Positions 1 to 6,365 of a stretch of 12,858 nt of DNA are shown here, one piece after another. Each line of letters begins with the position of its first letter. Within the stretch, counting starts at the first letter, position 1. Position numbers and translations under genes: made by a program. This DNA comes from an uncultured Collinsella sp. (lineage in GTDB: Bacteria > Actinomycetota > Coriobacteriia > Coriobacteriales > Coriobacteriaceae). The notes beneath the pieces are model-generated. The model had not been told where the DNA came from and ran no database searches. It saw only the letters and a program-made list of their open reading frames with translations. The DNA lies in the NCBI GenBank assembly GCA_900543845.1, contig UQTD01000057.1, forward strand, positions 1 to 12,858, given 5' to 3'.

Positions 1-43
1 GAGCGGGGGCTCCTATCTTTTTAGTGCCCTCGGATTGGGTCAT
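1..43 (-). CDS. Possible 5' end of a gene leaving the window on the left (partial)
   Basis: Reading the minus strand from 43, an ATG opens a frame of 14 codons (MTQSEGTKKIGAPA) that stays open to the window edge. A GAGGA stretch lies about 13 nt upstream, which is long for a ribosome binding site. It would be the next gene after the ABC transporter on the same strand, separated from it by that operon's terminator. Too little is visible to assign a function, and a chance open frame of this length is quite possible. Confidence 0.3.
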   Translation of the reverse strand, partial: MTQSEGTKKIGAPA

Positions 44-97
44 AGTGTCTGTCCGTCCTCTACCTGCGGCGCTGTCTTGCTCCGGATGTGGCAGTTA

Positions 98-136
98 GGG
101 ACGCTCCTTTTCTGCCGGCGGTTTGGGACACTCCTT
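98..136. repeat. Direct repeat GGGAC(G/A)CTCCTT, two copies
   Basis: GGGACGCTCCTT at 98-109 and GGGACACTCCTT at 125-136 differ by one base and are spaced 27 bp start to start. The next GGGAC lies inside the palindrome that follows, so the three GGGAC units form a short series. Confidence 0.5.
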
Positions 137-170
137 GGGTAGCCGTTGGGGACGTCCCCAACGACTACCC
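137..170. repeat. 34-bp palindrome centred on GGGGAC/GTCCCC
   Basis: The 17-base arms 137-153 and 154-170 are reverse complements with a single mismatch (C at 143 against A at 164) and no loop between them. The centre reads TTGGGGACGTCCCCAA. There is no T-run next to it, so it does not look like an ordinary Rho-independent terminator. It could be a protein-binding dyad or part of a dispersed repeat. Confidence 0.7.
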
Positions 171-213
171 GGGAGAGTTGCCTTCCCTCGTGGCGGTCTT
201 CTAGCAGAAAAAC

Positions 214-334
214 CAAGTGAGTAGGCTTTTTGCAGAAGGCCGAGCACGCCCTAAAACGCCACAGCTCTGACCTGCAGTTTTATAGATCATTTGTCGCGAT
301 GTGCTCGGCAGGTTCAAAAAAGTCTACTCACTTG
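214..334. repeat. 121-bp imperfect inverted repeat with 34-base arms
   Basis: The arm 214-247 pairs with 301-334. The outer 11 bases (CAAGTGAGTAG) match exactly. After one mismatch six more match (CTTTTT), then seven unpaired positions, then nine exact matches (GCCGAGCAC with GTGCTCGGC). The 53-base centre contains TCTGACCTGCAGTTT at 266-280, repeated at 4649-4663. The layout of long outer arms around a shared core resembles a small repeat element, but no flanking target duplication is evident. Confidence 0.65.
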
Positions 335-355
335 TATCTGAGACGCACCAGATTG

Positions 356-398
356 GCAAAAACCGCCGCGAAAGGGCCCCTGGTCCCTTCGCGGCGGT
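356..398 (-). terminator. Rho-independent terminator of the ABC transporter operon
   Basis: On the minus strand a GC-rich stem (ACCGCCGCGAA pairing with TTCGCGGCGGT, 362-398, with an inner GGG/CCC extension and one bulged base) is followed at once by TTTTT (358-362). It lies about 40 nt past the permease stop codon at 436. Confidence 0.85.
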
Positions 399-435
399 CA
401 TACGCCTCTAATTTTGCGACGGTTTTGCCCGCTTG

Positions 436-2637
436 TTACTCGCTGTAGCGGGTGGCTATGGCGGCTTGTACCATGCCGGTGCTCATGAGGTAGGTCACCA
501 GGAAATAGCCGCCGTAGGCTGCCAGGAAGATCGCGCAGGTGAGGCCCACGGTGCCGCCGATGCTCATATTTCCGAATATGCTCACCATCTCGATGATCAC
601 CTTAAGTGCCACAAAGGAGTGCGCCAGGCCCACTGCCAGCGGGAACAGGAAGAATACCGCCTGCTGTGCCATCACCGAATGGCGAATCTGGCGGTCGTCG
701 CAGCCAATCTGTGCCAGCACACGATAGCTGCGGCTGCCGTCGGCCACGTTGGAGAGTTGCTGGATCGACAGAATCGCCGCGCATGCAACGACCAATACAA
801 AGCCGATGTAGATGGCTAGGTAGCTAATAAGACCGTTCATTTGCGCTGCTTGCACGTACATCTCGGAGCGTGTGATGAAGGTTCCCCACGACCCCGGCGA
901 CTTGCCGTCAACGAGCAGATTGTCGAGCAGAGTGTATTTAATGCTCTCGTCTGCCTCGGTCGTATCCATCCCCTGTTTGTAGTTAACGAGCAGGCTACTG
1001 GAATACGGCTGCAGATTAAGCCGGGACAACAGCTCGTCGGCAACGACGACGGTACCCGGATTACTGCCCATCGCCGAGTTGGCGATGGCCGCCGTATCTT
1101 CGTCCGACTTATCGGTTGCGGGCTTGAGCGTATGCCCGCCCAAGGTAAGGGCATGGCCACCAGCCATATACTTGGTGTACAGGTCGACCAGCTCGCCGCC
1201 CATATCACACGTGAGCAGATACTGGTCGTGACCGATGTGCACCGGCTCCTCGCCCATCATCTGACGCAGTTTGTTGTACTGGCTCGCCGGCGTCACAAAC
1301 AGACCCATCGTATCGGCATTGCTGCCCCCGAACGCCTTGGGAAGCTTTTCGCCCATGATCTTGCACATCTCACTTGGGGTCACCGAAGGATTCGAGCCGC
1401 CAAACGGGTAACTCAGATACGAATCGATCTGCACATGCTCACCGGCAACATCGGCGATATCGACCTTCTTGCCGGTCTCGTCGTTGTTGTCCGCCGAACT
1501 GTCCCTGCCGTGCCATGCGGGGTACAAATCGACCGTTGTATCGGCCAGCACCATGCGATCGGCTTCAGGCGGATTGACGTACTCTTTGTAGTAGTCGAGC
1601 GTATCGGGCGTGTAATAGACATACGTCTGAGACACATCAACAGGGTTATAGCGCTCCAGGTTTTCGTTCATCACGTTGGCAATCGACATACCGCACGTCA
1701 CCGAGGTGATGGCCAAAAACAGGAGCATCGCGATGACGCCCATCGAAAAGCACACCGTGTTGACCTTGGCCGCAAGCTGGCGCACGGTAAACATGTTGAG
1801 GCCGCGCCAATACACGCCGCGCAGGCTCTGCAGCAGCTTGATGAGCATGCCCGAGAGTCCCCAGAACAGGGCAAAGGTGCCCACGGTAACCATAGCGGTC
1901 GTAATACCAAACTGGTTCATGGCCTCTTGCAGCTTGCTGTCCGTCGCGGTTAGCGGGAACCCATCACGTAGCAGACGGTAATAGGCCACGCCCACAAGCA
2001 CCGCGCCCACGGCAAAGATGGCAATCGCGATCCAGGGGTTGCGCGTCTTGATGCTCTCGTTGCGACGCTCAGCACCCATAAGCTCGATGAGTTTGGTACG
2101 ACGCACGGCGCGAAGGTTCAGCAGTAACGTGAGTACGAACATCACGAGCATGCAGACAAGGGTCAGGTTGAACGCATGCACCGAGAAAAAGAAGTGGAAA
2201 TTGGCGATCTGTGTCTTAAAAAGCGAGGCCGTAAAGAACGTCATGAGCTGGGAGAGTCCCACACCCAGCACAATGCCGGCGACAAAGGCCACGACCGAGA
2301 CAATCACCGTCTCGAGCGCCATGATCGTGGCGACGCGTCCGCGCCCCATGCCGAGCACCTGATACAGGCCAAACTCCTTCTTGCGGCGTTTCATGATGAA
2401 GTTATTGGCATACACCATCAAAAAGGCCATGACACCGGCCAAAAAGTACGTCAGGTCGCCGAGCATGCTGCCCATAACCTGCGCCAAGCCCTCTTCATCG
2501 ATTCCGGCGATGTCGACCTGCATCGAGATGGTGTTAAAGGCATAGAAGACCGTGACGCCCAGGGTGAGCGTCAAAAGGTAGACGAGGTAGTCGCGGCCGG
2601 CGCGGCGGACGTTGCCCCAAGCGAGTTTACAGAGCAT
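436..2637 (-). CDS. BceB-type ABC transporter permease (FtsX family)
   Basis: This is the membrane subunit of a peptide-antibiotic-sensing or exporting ABC transporter, of 733 residues. Ten hydrophobic segments are visible: near residues 17-37, 57-80, 104-132, 150-175, 203-222, 245-270 and 292-318, then three at the C-terminus (about 612-638, 665-690, 700-722). A large polar, presumably extracellular domain of roughly 280 residues sits between segments 7 and 8. That topology and length are characteristic of BceB/VraG/YvcS proteins. The FtsX-like core lies around residues 60-190. I prefer the ATG at 2637, preceded by GGTGAGG; a GTG at 2649 would add four residues. The gene overlaps the ATPase stop by 11 bp, which suggests translational coupling. 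Family members work with a BceRS two-component system in Firmicutes; none lies next to it here. The substrate cannot be read from the sequence. Confidence 0.9.
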   Translation of the reverse strand: MLCKLAWGNVRRAGRDYLVYLLTLTLGVTVFYAFNTISMQVDIAGIDEEGLAQVMGSMLGDLTYFLAGVMAFLMVYANNFIMKRRKKEFGLYQVLGMGRGRVATIMALETVIVSVVAFVAGIVLGVGLSQLMTFFTASLFKTQIANFHFFFSVHAFNLTLVCMLVMFVLTLLLNLRAVRRTKLIELMGAERRNESIKTRNPWIAIAIFAVGAVLVGVAYYRLLRDGFPLTATDSKLQEAMNQFGITTAMVTVGTFALFWGLSGMLIKLLQSLRGVYWRGLNMFTVRQLAAKVNTVCFSMGVIAMLLFLAITSVTCGMSIANVMNENLERYNPVDVSQTYVYYTPDTLDYYKEYVNPPEADRMVLADTTVDLYPAWHGRDSSADNNDETGKKVDIADVAGEHVQIDSYLSYPFGGSNPSVTPSEMCKIMGEKLPKAFGGSNADTMGLFVTPASQYNKLRQMMGEEPVHIGHDQYLLTCDMGGELVDLYTKYMAGGHALTLGGHTLKPATDKSDEDTAAIANSAMGSNPGTVVVADELLSRLNLQPYSSSLLVNYKQGMDTTEADESIKYTLLDNLLVDGKSPGSWGTFITRSEMYVQAAQMNGLISYLAIYIGFVLVVACAAILSIQQLSNVADGSRSYRVLAQIGCDDRQIRHSVMAQQAVFFLFPLAVGLAHSFVALKVIIEMVSIFGNMSIGGTVGLTCAIFLAAYGGYFLVTYLMSTGMVQAAIATRYSE

Positions 2638-3412
2638 CGGAGCCCTCACCGCCCATCATGGCAACGACCTCCATAATGCGGTCGAAGAACTCTCGGCGGT
2701 CGGTGTCGCCGCGGCGCAGCTCGGTGAAGATCTTGCCGTCGCGGATAAACAGCACACGGCTCGTGTAGCTGGCGGCAAAGCTGTCGTGCGTGACCATGAG
2801 CACGGTGGCGCGCAGGCGGCGGTTGAGGGCCTCTAGGCTCTCGAGCAACAGGCGGGCGCTTTTGGAGTCGAGGGCGCCGGTAGGCTCGTCGGCCATGATC
2901 ATGGTGGGGTCGGTGACGAGCGCGCGAGCCGCGGCAACGCGCTGCTGCTGGCCGCCGGACATCTGGTAGGGATACTTGTCGAGCACCTGACTGATGGACA
3001 GGCGCGCTGCCACATCCTGCACGCGGGTCGAGATCTCTGCCGAGTTTGTGCGGGCAATGGTGAGCGGCAGGGCGATGTTCTCGCGTGCCGTGAGCGTATC
3101 GAGCAGGTTGGAGTCCTGGAAGATAAAGCCGAGCTCCTCGCGGCGAAACTGCGAGAGCTTGGCCTGCTTCATGCGCGTCACGTCCTGCCCGTTGATGCGG
3201 ATCGTGCCGCTCGTGGCGCTATCGATGGTCGACACGCAGTTGAGCAACGTCGACTTGCCCGAGCCCGAAGCGCCCATGATGCCCACGAACTCACCGCGGT
3301 TGACGGTAAAGCTGACGTCGTTGAGCGCGCGGGTCACGTTGCCCAGCGCCCCATATACCTTTTCGAGATGCGCGACCTCCAGTACCGGGGTCGCCATGTG
3401 CGTGGTTTGCAT
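2627..3412 (-). CDS. BceA-type ABC transporter ATP-binding protein
   Basis: This is the cytoplasmic ATPase (261 residues) powering the permease encoded just downstream. All nucleotide-binding elements are present: Walker A GASGSGKST (residues 47-55), Q-loop FQDSNLLD (98-105), signature MSGGQQQR (151-158), Walker B ending MADEPTGALD (173-182) and the switch histidine in VTHD (209). The DSNLLDTLT stretch after the Q-loop is typical of the MacB/LolD/BceA group that pairs with FtsX-like permeases. The start at 3412 is supported by AAAGGA seven bases upstream; an internal ATG at residue 6 is a weaker alternative. It is the first gene of a two-gene operon and is divergent from the Nudix-Vsr gene across about 150 bp. 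Confidence 0.95.
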   Translation of the reverse strand: MQTTHMATPVLEVAHLEKVYGALGNVTRALNDVSFTVNRGEFVGIMGASGSGKSTLLNCVSTIDSATSGTIRINGQDVTRMKQAKLSQFRREELGFIFQDSNLLDTLTARENIALPLTIARTNSAEISTRVQDVAARLSISQVLDKYPYQMSGGQQQRVAAARALVTDPTMIMADEPTGALDSKSARLLLESLEALNRRLRATVLMVTHDSFAASYTSRVLFIRDGKIFTELRRGDTDRREFFDRIMEVVAMMGGEGSDAL

Positions 3413-3495
3413 ACCGAGTCCTTTCTTGCGATTAGTCTACGGCATCTATAGTCGCAAGAAGACGAGTCGGCTACCATCGATATGGCTTACGCTTG

Positions 3496-3513
3496 CCTTA
3501 CCGTTGTGTAAGG
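3496..3513. repeat. Short hairpin between divergent genes
   Basis: CCTTAC (3496-3501) and GTAAGG (3508-3513) form a perfect six-bp stem with a six-base loop in the 148-bp gap between the ABC operon and the Nudix-Vsr gene. It sits where promoters of one or both genes should be, so it may be an operator. No strong -35/-10 pair could be assigned on either strand. Confidence 0.35.
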
Positions 3514-3545
3514 TACGGATAGCTACCCTGCCACGTGTTGATGTT

Positions 3546-3554
3546 GAGAGAGGA
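3546..3554 (+). promoter_or_regulatory. Ribosome binding site fixing a TTG start
   Basis: GAGAGAGGA is placed six bases before the TTG at 3561. No ATG fits the Nudix N-terminus, while the open frame continues upstream into antisense of the ABC gene. This site therefore decides the start. Confidence 0.8.
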
Positions 3555-3560
3555 CTCCTG

Positions 3561-4547
3561 TTGAAGACTGTTCATGTTGCCGCTGGGATCATTCGCAAGG
3601 AAGGATCCGACGAGCTACTGGCCGTGCAGCGCGGCTATGGCGACATGCAGGGACTTTGGGAGTTCCCCGGTGGCAAGCTCATGCGCGGCGAGACGCCCGA
3701 GGACGCCGTATGCCGCGAGCTCATGGAAGAGCTGCAGGTCAAAGTCACCAACCTGCGCGATTTCTATACCGTTGAGTATGACTACCCCGATTTTCATCTC
3801 TCCATGGAGTGCTACTACTGCTCGCTCGCCGATGAATCCGATGAGCCTCAGAAGCACGACCGCCAGCTCGATATCCGCTGGATTCCGCGCACCTCGCTTG
3901 CCACGGTGGAATGGATGCCCGCCGACAAGGGGCTCATTGATGCCCTGATCGAGCTGAAGGAAGACCGGCTCGAGGCAAGCTCCGCCGATGACGCCGCGCC
4001 CAACACAGCCGACAAACCCGCCACCAAACCCAAGCGCGCACCTAAGCGCCGTAGCAAAAAGCGCCCCAAGCCCGGTCTGCTCGACGGCGTCGATACCTCC
4101 GACCTCTCCGCTGACGAGCGCGAACTGGTCCGCCGTCGCGCCGCCATCAAAAAGTCCATGAAGGGCAACAAGCGCGCCAACACCAAGCCCGAGCTGCTCG
4201 TACGCCAGCGCCTGCGCGCAGCGGGCCTTACGGGCTATCGCTTGGAATGGAAGGTTCCCGGTAAGCCCGACATCGCCTTTCCCGGGCGCAAGATCGCCAT
4301 TTTCGTCAACGGCTGCTTTTGGCATCGCTGCCCTAAGTGCAATCCGAGCCAGCCCAAGCGCAATGTTGAATTTTGGGAGGCAAAGTTCCGTCGCAACGTC
4401 GAGCGCGACCGAGCCGCCATCTCCGCGCTTACCCAAATGGGCTGGACACCCATAACCATCTGGGAATGCGAGCTCAAAAAAGACCGCATCGACGCCACGA
4501 TGGAAAAAGTCATCGAGCAGGTGCGCGCCGCAGAGCCGCAGCGCTAA
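3561..4547 (+). CDS. Nudix (MutT-like) hydrolase fused to a Vsr-type mismatch endonuclease
   Basis: One uninterrupted 328-residue frame contains two DNA-maintenance domains. Residues 1 to about 132 are a Nudix fold. The box runs from G38 through E44, R52-E53, E56-E57 to V60; the usual glycine before the last residue is Q59. FPGGKL and a MutT-like N-terminus (VHVAAGIIRKEG) suggest cleansing of oxidised nucleotides such as 8-oxo-dGTP. Residues about 138-195 are a linker very rich in Lys, Arg and Pro around 152-171. Residues about 198-322 are Vsr-like: NTKPELLVRQRL, the catalytic aspartate in GKPDIAF (D237), NGCFWHRCPKC (C252, H255, C257, C260), NVERDR and WEC (C303) as putative zinc and active-site residues. 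Vsr nicks DNA at T:G mismatches arising from 5-methylcytosine. The start is the TTG at 3561. No cytosine methyltransferase is nearby. The domain assignments are firm; a joint function is inferred. Confidence 0.88.
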   Translation: MKTVHVAAGIIRKEGSDELLAVQRGYGDMQGLWEFPGGKLMRGETPEDAVCRELMEELQVKVTNLRDFYTVEYDYPDFHLSMECYYCSLADESDEPQKHDRQLDIRWIPRTSLATVEWMPADKGLIDALIELKEDRLEASSADDAAPNTADKPATKPKRAPKRRSKKRPKPGLLDGVDTSDLSADERELVRRRAAIKKSMKGNKRANTKPELLVRQRLRAAGLTGYRLEWKVPGKPDIAFPGRKIAIFVNGCFWHRCPKCNPSQPKRNVEFWEAKFRRNVERDRAAISALTQMGWTPITIWECELKKDRIDATMEKVIEQVRAAEPQR

Positions 4548-4801
4548 GAACGAGCCATCCACACGCCCCACACAGGCGAGCCACATCCGCGCCACAAACC
4601 TTAGAAAGCCCTTAAGCTCAAAACCTTTCAAGAGTGTTACTCGATACTTCTGACCTGCAGTTTCATCGTAAAACCAAACCAGGTTAAGCCTTTCTTTAGC
4701 GCTTCTTTGCAACAGCCGCGGCATAATACTGCCAACGCACGGGACCTAGCAGCACGCCCCGTGTGCAACCTTTTGGTGGACATCGAGGAGGCCGCATAAG
4801 C
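4548..4801. other. Intergenic stretch with a dispersed-repeat core
   Basis: No convincing gene or terminator follows the Nudix-Vsr stop codon. Positions 4649-4663 (TCTGACCTGCAGTTT) repeat exactly the core of the 214-334 element. Around it, GAAAGCCCTTAAGC (about 4604-4617) and GGTTAAGCCTTTC (about 4682-4694) form an imperfect inverted pair. CATAAT at 4722-4727 is a possible -10 box for the small ORF downstream, without a clear -35. Confidence 0.45.
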
Positions 4802-5011
4802 ATGCATTCTTCCAATGACGCAGCACAGCAGCCATCCCTAAAACATGCAGACCTTTTCTCCTTCCCCCCGACACAGAGAAACGGCCTCCTCGACTCCCCC
4901 ACCACAAAAGCCAAACGCTCAACCGACCAGGAACTCAACCTGCGAGCATCCTTCGAAAAGCTCCAAGCATCCCTAAACAAGTCATTCCCCAACCAAGCCC
5001 GGGCATACTAA
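4802..5011 (+). CDS. Hypothetical small protein (69 aa), doubtful
   Basis: I do not recognise this protein. The ATG at 4802 has GAGGAGG ten bases upstream (4785-4791). An ATG at 4763 would add 13 residues but lacks such a site. The product is polar, with no membrane segment or signal peptide; its C-terminal third (about residues 40-60) could form an amphipathic helix (QELNLRASFEKLQASLNKSF). Base use differs from the neighbours: it is rich in A and C, with few of the G/C third positions seen in the other genes. It is convergent with the aldolase gene and ends before a bidirectional terminator at 5134-5176, which would suit it. A genuine small gene, a decayed remnant and chance are all possible. 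Confidence 0.35.
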   Translation: MHSSNDAAQQPSLKHADLFSFPPTQRNGLLDSPTTKAKRSTDQELNLRASFEKLQASLNKSFPNQARAY

Positions 5012-5089
5012 CCCCTCATCAACAAAGCGCCCCTCGCGCACCACTATTCCGCCCCAACGCCACAAGGGCGACGACCTCGAGTAGGTCAA

Positions 5090-5220
5090 CCTGGGAGGGA
5101 CGAGGGCTTAGTTCCCCAATCTTTCCGCAGGGGGCAAAAAGCCTCGCCGCACGAAGTGCGCAGCGAGGCTTTTTGCATGCCCGAGGACGATTGGGGAACT
5201 AAGCCCTCGTCCCTCCCCGG
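5090..5220. repeat. 131-bp nested palindrome flanking a bidirectional terminator
   Basis: The arms 5093-5121 and 5189-5217 are perfect reverse complements over 29 bases. Pairing continues outward to 5090 and 5220 with one mismatch. Inside, two 12-base unpaired spacers (5122-5133 and 5177-5188) enclose the 43-base terminator hairpin 5134-5176. The whole is therefore symmetric: arm, spacer, hairpin, spacer, arm. It could fold as a long cruciform in DNA or as a stable RNA stem in transcripts from either side. No target-site duplication is seen at the ends. Confidence 0.85.
5134..5176 (-). terminator. Bidirectional Rho-independent terminator
   Basis: GCAAAAAGCCTCGC pairs with GCGAGGCTTTTTGC, and CGCAC with GTGCG around a GAA loop, with a two-base CA bulge. 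The A-run on one side and T-run on the other give U-tracts in both directions. It would end the aldolase transcript on the minus strand and any plus-strand transcript from the Nudix-Vsr or small-ORF side. Confidence 0.85.
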
Positions 5221-5250
5221 GATATGTAGCGAGTCGGAGTACCCTTGCTA

Positions 5251-6108
5251 TTACTCTGCTTTGCCCACAGAGTTGAGGTTGGTCATGCGGATCTTAACCA
5301 GCTCGGTGATCTCACGCATGCCCTCCTTGGCCGGCTTCTTGGGATCGAAGCAGGCAGGGTTCTCGGCCATGTAGGCCATGAAGCCCTTGGTGTAGGCCTG
5401 ACGCAGCTCGGTGGCGTAGTTAACCTTGCAGATGCCGTTCTTCACAGCCTCGGCAACCTGCTCATCGGGCACACCAGAGGTGCCGTGCAGGACCAGCGGC
5501 ACGTCGACGGCGTCGCGGATGGCCTTGACCACGGACTGCTCGATGTGCGGATCGCTCGTGTACACGCCGTGGCTGGTGCCAACGCCAATGGCCAGCGAGG
5601 TGCAGCCGGTGCGCTCGACGAACTCCTTGGCCTCGGCCGGATCGGTGTAGGGGCTCTCGCCCTCAACCGCGGGACCGTCGTCCTCCTTGCCGCCAACCTT
5701 GCCAAGCTCGGCCTCGACGGGCACACCCATGGCGCGGCCAGCGTCGGCGACGGACTTGGTCAGGGCGATGTTGTCCTCGAAGGACTCGTGCGAACCGTCG
5801 ATCATGACGGAGGTGTAGCCCGTACGGAAAGCCTGCATGCAGCGATCATAGCCATCGCCGTGATCGAGGTGCAGGGCGACGGGCACGGAAGCGCGCTCGG
5901 CGGCAGCCTTGACCATGCCGTAGAAGTAGTCCAGACCAGCGGTCTTGATGGTGCCCGGGGTGGTCTGCATGATGACGGGGGACTTGGTCTCCTCGGCAGC
6001 GGCCAGAACGGCCATAACAAACTCGAGGTTCTCGACGTTGAACGCGCCGACGGCGTAGTGGCCGGCCTGAGCGTCCTTGAGCATCTTTTCGGTGGTAACA
6101 AGTGCCAT
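5251..6108 (-). CDS. fba: Class II (zinc) fructose- or tagatose-bisphosphate aldolase
   Basis: This cytoplasmic enzyme of 285 residues cleaves a ketohexose 1,6-bisphosphate into glycerone phosphate and glyceraldehyde 3-phosphate. Its length and residue positions match class IIB aldolases (Bacillus Fba, GatY, KbaY). Visible are D82 as proton donor and H83 as zinc ligand in LHLDHGDG, then IDGSHESFEDN (103-113), H180 in GVGTSHGVY and H208 in LHGTSG. I chose the ATG at 6108, preceded by GGAGAGGAG nine bases upstream; an in-frame extension to 6249 has no homology to the family. The gene is divergent from a DeoR-type regulator. Sequence alone does not separate fructose from tagatose bisphosphate; the symbol fba is the default, and gatY/kbaY remains possible. 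It ends ahead of the terminator at 5134-5176. Confidence 0.92.
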   Translation of the reverse strand: MALVTTEKMLKDAQAGHYAVGAFNVENLEFVMAVLAAAEETKSPVIMQTTPGTIKTAGLDYFYGMVKAAAERASVPVALHLDHGDGYDRCMQAFRTGYTSVMIDGSHESFEDNIALTKSVADAGRAMGVPVEAELGKVGGKEDDGPAVEGESPYTDPAEAKEFVERTGCTSLAIGVGTSHGVYTSDPHIEQSVVKAIRDAVDVPLVLHGTSGVPDEQVAEAVKNGICKVNYATELRQAYTKGFMAYMAENPACFDPKKPAKEGMREITELVKIRMTNLNSVGKAE

Positions 6109-6159
6109 GAGCGTTTGCTCCTCTCCCTCGCCCGCATCTGGACATCGGGCGTACGTGTC

Positions 6160-6186
6160 CGCAAGGCGTTTTACCTTGCGTTTTAC
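6160..6186 (-). promoter_or_regulatory. Hairpin and tandem repeat in the aldolase leader
   Basis: CGCAAGG (6160-6166) pairs with CCTTGCG (6174-6180) across a seven-base loop. GCGTTTTAC occurs twice, at 6166-6174 and 6178-6186, twelve bases apart. On the minus strand this lies just downstream of a possible TACAAT -10 box, so it could be an operator or a structured leader. No regulator can be assigned from sequence. Confidence 0.35.
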
Positions 6187-6314
6187 TGCGCTCATTGTAT
6201 GAAATTCAGCGGCTTTGCATGTGCGAGATATTGAGCCCATGCAGGTCAATACAGTCGTTTTTGAAAAGTAAACGGAAGGAATTGGAGCCGAGTGGGCGTA
6301 TTCGATATTGAATT

Positions 6315-6343
6315 TTGGGCGTTCAGCGTCTTTTTTTTATAGA
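6315..6343 (+). promoter_or_regulatory. Possible promoter of the DeoR-family gene
   Basis: TTGGGC (6315-6320) and TATAGA (6338-6343) are 17 bp apart. The -35 matches only three of six consensus bases, so the call is tentative. Confidence 0.3.
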
Positions 6344-6365
6344 AAAGATAAGTAATCGAAAGGTG

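Larger units (their letters stand above)
44..355. other. Gene-free, repeat-rich intergenic region
   Basis: No convincing gene is seen here on either strand. The stretch holds a direct repeat (98-109 and 125-136), a 34-bp near-perfect palindrome (137-170) and a 121-bp inverted repeat (214-334) enclosing a 15-mer found again at 4649-4663. The open frame from 230 to 448 runs through these repeats and the downstream terminator, so it is not taken as a gene. The density of dyads suggests a REP-like or non-autonomous repeat family; this is an inference. Confidence 0.6.

Noticed and set aside
230..448. Open frame of 72 codons on the plus strand
   Set aside because: It runs through the 121-bp inverted repeat and the antisense of the transporter terminator, has no ribosome binding site, and overlaps the end of the permease gene in antisense.
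841..1953. Long plus-strand open frame opposite the permease gene
   Set aside because: Antisense shadow in GC-rich DNA; the minus-strand frame has clear family topology and a terminator.
2994..3560. Upstream extension of the Nudix-Vsr frame
   Set aside because: It is antisense to the ATPase gene and has no homology to Nudix proteins; the TTG at 3561 has a strong ribosome binding site.
3615..4724. Long minus-strand open frame opposite the Nudix-Vsr gene
   Set aside because: Antisense shadow with low-complexity, Gly/Ala/Leu-rich translation; the plus-strand frame has recognisable catalytic motifs.
5090..5220. CRISPR or attachment-site interpretation of the nested palindrome
   Set aside because: No spaced direct repeats, no integrase nearby and no tRNA; the structure is a single symmetric palindrome around a terminator.
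5245..6234. 329-codon plus-strand frame opposite the aldolase gene
   Set aside because: Antisense shadow; the minus-strand aldolase has all its active-site residues.
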